64,000 nucleotides of DNA. It comes from Cedecea sp000277545. Its GTDB lineage: Bacteria > Pseudomonadota > Gammaproteobacteria > Enterobacterales > Enterobacteriaceae. Below, one piece after another: positions 62,872 to 64,000 of this stretch. The stretch is taken from the NCBI GenBank assembly GCA_050847315.1, contig CP193791.1, one strand, 5' to 3'. The notes under the pieces were generated by a model, which saw only the letters and a list, made by a program, of their open reading frames with translations, was not told the DNA's origin and ran no database searches. A program made the translations under genes and the position numbers. Position 1 is the stretch's first letter. Each line of letters begins with the position of its first letter.

Positions 62872-63774
62872 CTAACTTTTCGCCAACCATTTCGCGTAAT
62901 GATCGGGCCATTTCACGGTCGGTGTGCCAGGTTTGCCCATGCCGAAACCGTGGCCGCCGCTGCTGTAGCGGTGCATTTCTACCGGCACATGCTGCTGCTC
63001 ACAGGCCGCGGCCATAATTAACGTATTCTGCGGGTCGGAAATTGGGTCGTCTTCGGCCTGGACCAGGAAAAACGGCGGCGAATGCGGGGTGACATAATTC
63101 TGCACGGACCAGGCGGCGTTCTCGGCTGATGAAGCATCTTTGCCGACCAGAATTTTATGCGTAGAGGTGTGCTCATAAGGTTTTTCCAGCGTAATGACCG
63201 GATAAATTAACGCCGCACGGTCGGCAAAGGCAGGTTTCTCGTCTAAACGATCCTGCTTTGGATACGAGCGGTAATCGGGTCGCGTGGCGGCCAGGCCAAG
63301 CAGATGCCCACCGGCGGAAAAGCCCAGCACGCTGACGTTATGTTCACGATCGCGCACGATTCTTAACGCGCGCTGCGCGTCCTGCAAGGCAACCAGATTG
63401 CCATCAGTCCATCCTTCCGACGGCAAACGGTAGCTCAGCACATACGCGGTATATCCCCGCGCCACCAGCCATTCCGCCGCGGGCCAGGCTTCTGACCCCA
63501 TTTCAATGCGCTTATAGCCCCCGCCCGCCGCCACCAGCACGGCCTGGCCATTAGGTGATTCGGGTTCAATCACGGTCAGAATCGGGAGCGCAATATTGCT
63601 CTGCGCCCCGCGCGCCGACGTCTGAATACTCCCTGTCGGCCCACCACCGCCCGGTGGCGTGCCTTTCCACAGCGGAATAGCCGAACGCTTCACGCCTGAT
63701 GCAGCAAACGAGACGCCCGCTTTAGCCGCGAGCAATCCGGCGGTAACACAGGTAATAAAATGGCGACGATCCAT
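62872..63774 (-). CDS. Tat-exported alpha/beta hydrolase (acetyl esterase-like)
   Basis: A 300-residue hydrolase. The signal MDRRHFITCVTAGLLAAKAG has a twin-arginine motif (DRRHFI) and cleavage near SFAA. Mature domain: VLVAAGGGYKRIEMGSEAWP as oxyanion loop region, nucleophile Ser in VLGFSAGGHLLG, Asp in QAEDDPISDP, and His in SSGGHGFGMG. It belongs to the esterase/lipase group often linked to carbohydrate deacetylation. I chose the ATG at 63774, as the longer frame adds no signal feature. Leftward and monocistronic. Confidence 0.9.
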   Translation of the reverse strand: MDRRHFITCVTAGLLAAKAGVSFAASGVKRSAIPLWKGTPPGGGGPTGSIQTSARGAQSNIALPILTVIEPESPNGQAVLVAAGGGYKRIEMGSEAWPAAEWLVARGYTAYVLSYRLPSEGWTDGNLVALQDAQRALRIVRDREHNVSVLGFSAGGHLLGLAATRPDYRSYPKQDRLDEKPAFADRAALIYPVITLEKPYEHTSTHKILVGKDASSAENAAWSVQNYVTPHSPPFFLVQAEDDPISDPQNTLIMAAACEQQHVPVEMHRYSSGGHGFGMGKPGTPTVKWPDHYAKWLAKS

Positions 63775-64000
63775 AGTAAACTCCTGACAATACAGGTTAA
63801 TCACTATGCCAAAAGAGTGTGTCTAAAGTCATATTCTAAACCAGCAATACGTAACCAGCCGTTTCGCTTGAGTTAATTATGGAGAAAAACCGCCTGGTGG
63901 AAATCATTCTGTCCACTTTACGCATCGCAAAATAACAATCAATTCATCATACAATTTGATTTTGATTAATGAATCCTGCCGCGTATCGGCCTTAAATAGG
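63775..64000. other. Right-end intergenic region, no gene recognised
   Basis: AT-rich, with CCTGACAATACAGG (63781-63794), a small inverted repeat (CCTG/CAGG) near the hydrolase start. An 18-codon ORF at 63879 lacks a convincing ribosome binding site. The next gene must lie beyond the window. Confidence 0.4.

Noticed and set aside
63879..63935. 18-codon ORF near the right end
   Set aside because: No proper ribosome binding site and no recognisable feature.
1..64000. tRNA, rRNA, CRISPR arrays, prophage or insertion sequences
   Set aside because: No cloverleaf-like segments, no regularly spaced repeats, and no transposase, integrase or phage structural genes were seen in any frame I examined.

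Overview
The window reads as a chromosomal segment of an Enterobacteriaceae member (Enterobacter/Cedecea/Kosakonia/Lelliottia-like). The main evidence is a block colinear with the E. coli glsB-sad-ptrR(yneJ)-sotB-marC-marRAB-eamA-ydeE region. Other enteric genes with close matches are dsbG, a yneE-type bestrophin, srfABC and the 31-residue mgtS. Codon use is even and GC-rich. I see no prophage, insertion sequence, tRNA, rRNA or CRISPR array. A species call is not possible from what I can see.

Layout. 1-5.4 kb: the tail of an MFS exporter, small metabolic enzymes, two GNAT acetyltransferases and dsbG. 5.5-12 kb: three diguanylate cyclase genes in tandem, an unlisted 40-residue membrane-protein ORF, glutaminase glsB and a chemoreceptor. 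12-22 kb: the conserved sad/ptrR/sotB/mar/eamA/ydeE block, with an SDR gene and a PhzF-like gene inserted, and a readable mar operator. 22-35 kb: a fused double acetyltransferase, then a long leftward urea-assimilation operon: allophanate hydrolase, urea carboxylase, a GntR regulator, and the UrtABCDE urea ABC transporter. A near-perfect sigma-54 promoter with a candidate NtrC site precedes it. 35-44 kb: a beta-hydroxyacid dehydrogenase, a peptide-binding protein, a glutamine amidotransferase, an MFS/Lrp divergent pair, a MarR-HlyD-DUF2955 efflux operon and a flavodoxin. 44-51 kb: the srfABC operon. 51-53 kb: an ABC-F ATPase behind an uncharacterised leader peptide with mutually exclusive hairpins. 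53-58 kb: a hydrolase under a strong LexA box, a phytase-like esterase, a chemoreceptor with an exact sigma-28 promoter, and a bestrophin. 58-61.7 kb: a group of regulators with a TauE exporter, a monooxygenase and a rhodanese. 61.7-64 kb: PhoP-driven mgtS, an RcnB-like protein, an orphan MafI-type immunity gene and a Tat-exported hydrolase.

How the parts work together. The urea operon imports urea (UrtABCDE), carboxylates it with a biotin enzyme and hydrolyses allophanate to ammonia. This route needs no nickel, and its promoter suggests nitrogen limitation as the trigger. glsB, sad/ptrR and the peptide-binding protein fit the same nitrogen theme. Four copies of a palindromic intergenic repeat (about 100 bp) occur, one of them between urtA and urtB. 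In E. coli mgtS lies close to ydeE; here about 40 kb separates them, so the segment from about 22 to 61.6 kb is where this genome differs from the E. coli layout.

The least-described items are the ABC-F leader/attenuator, the srfABC operon, the regulation of the urea operon, the SOS-boxed hydrolase and the hairpin-rich stretch at 53.0-53.2 kb.
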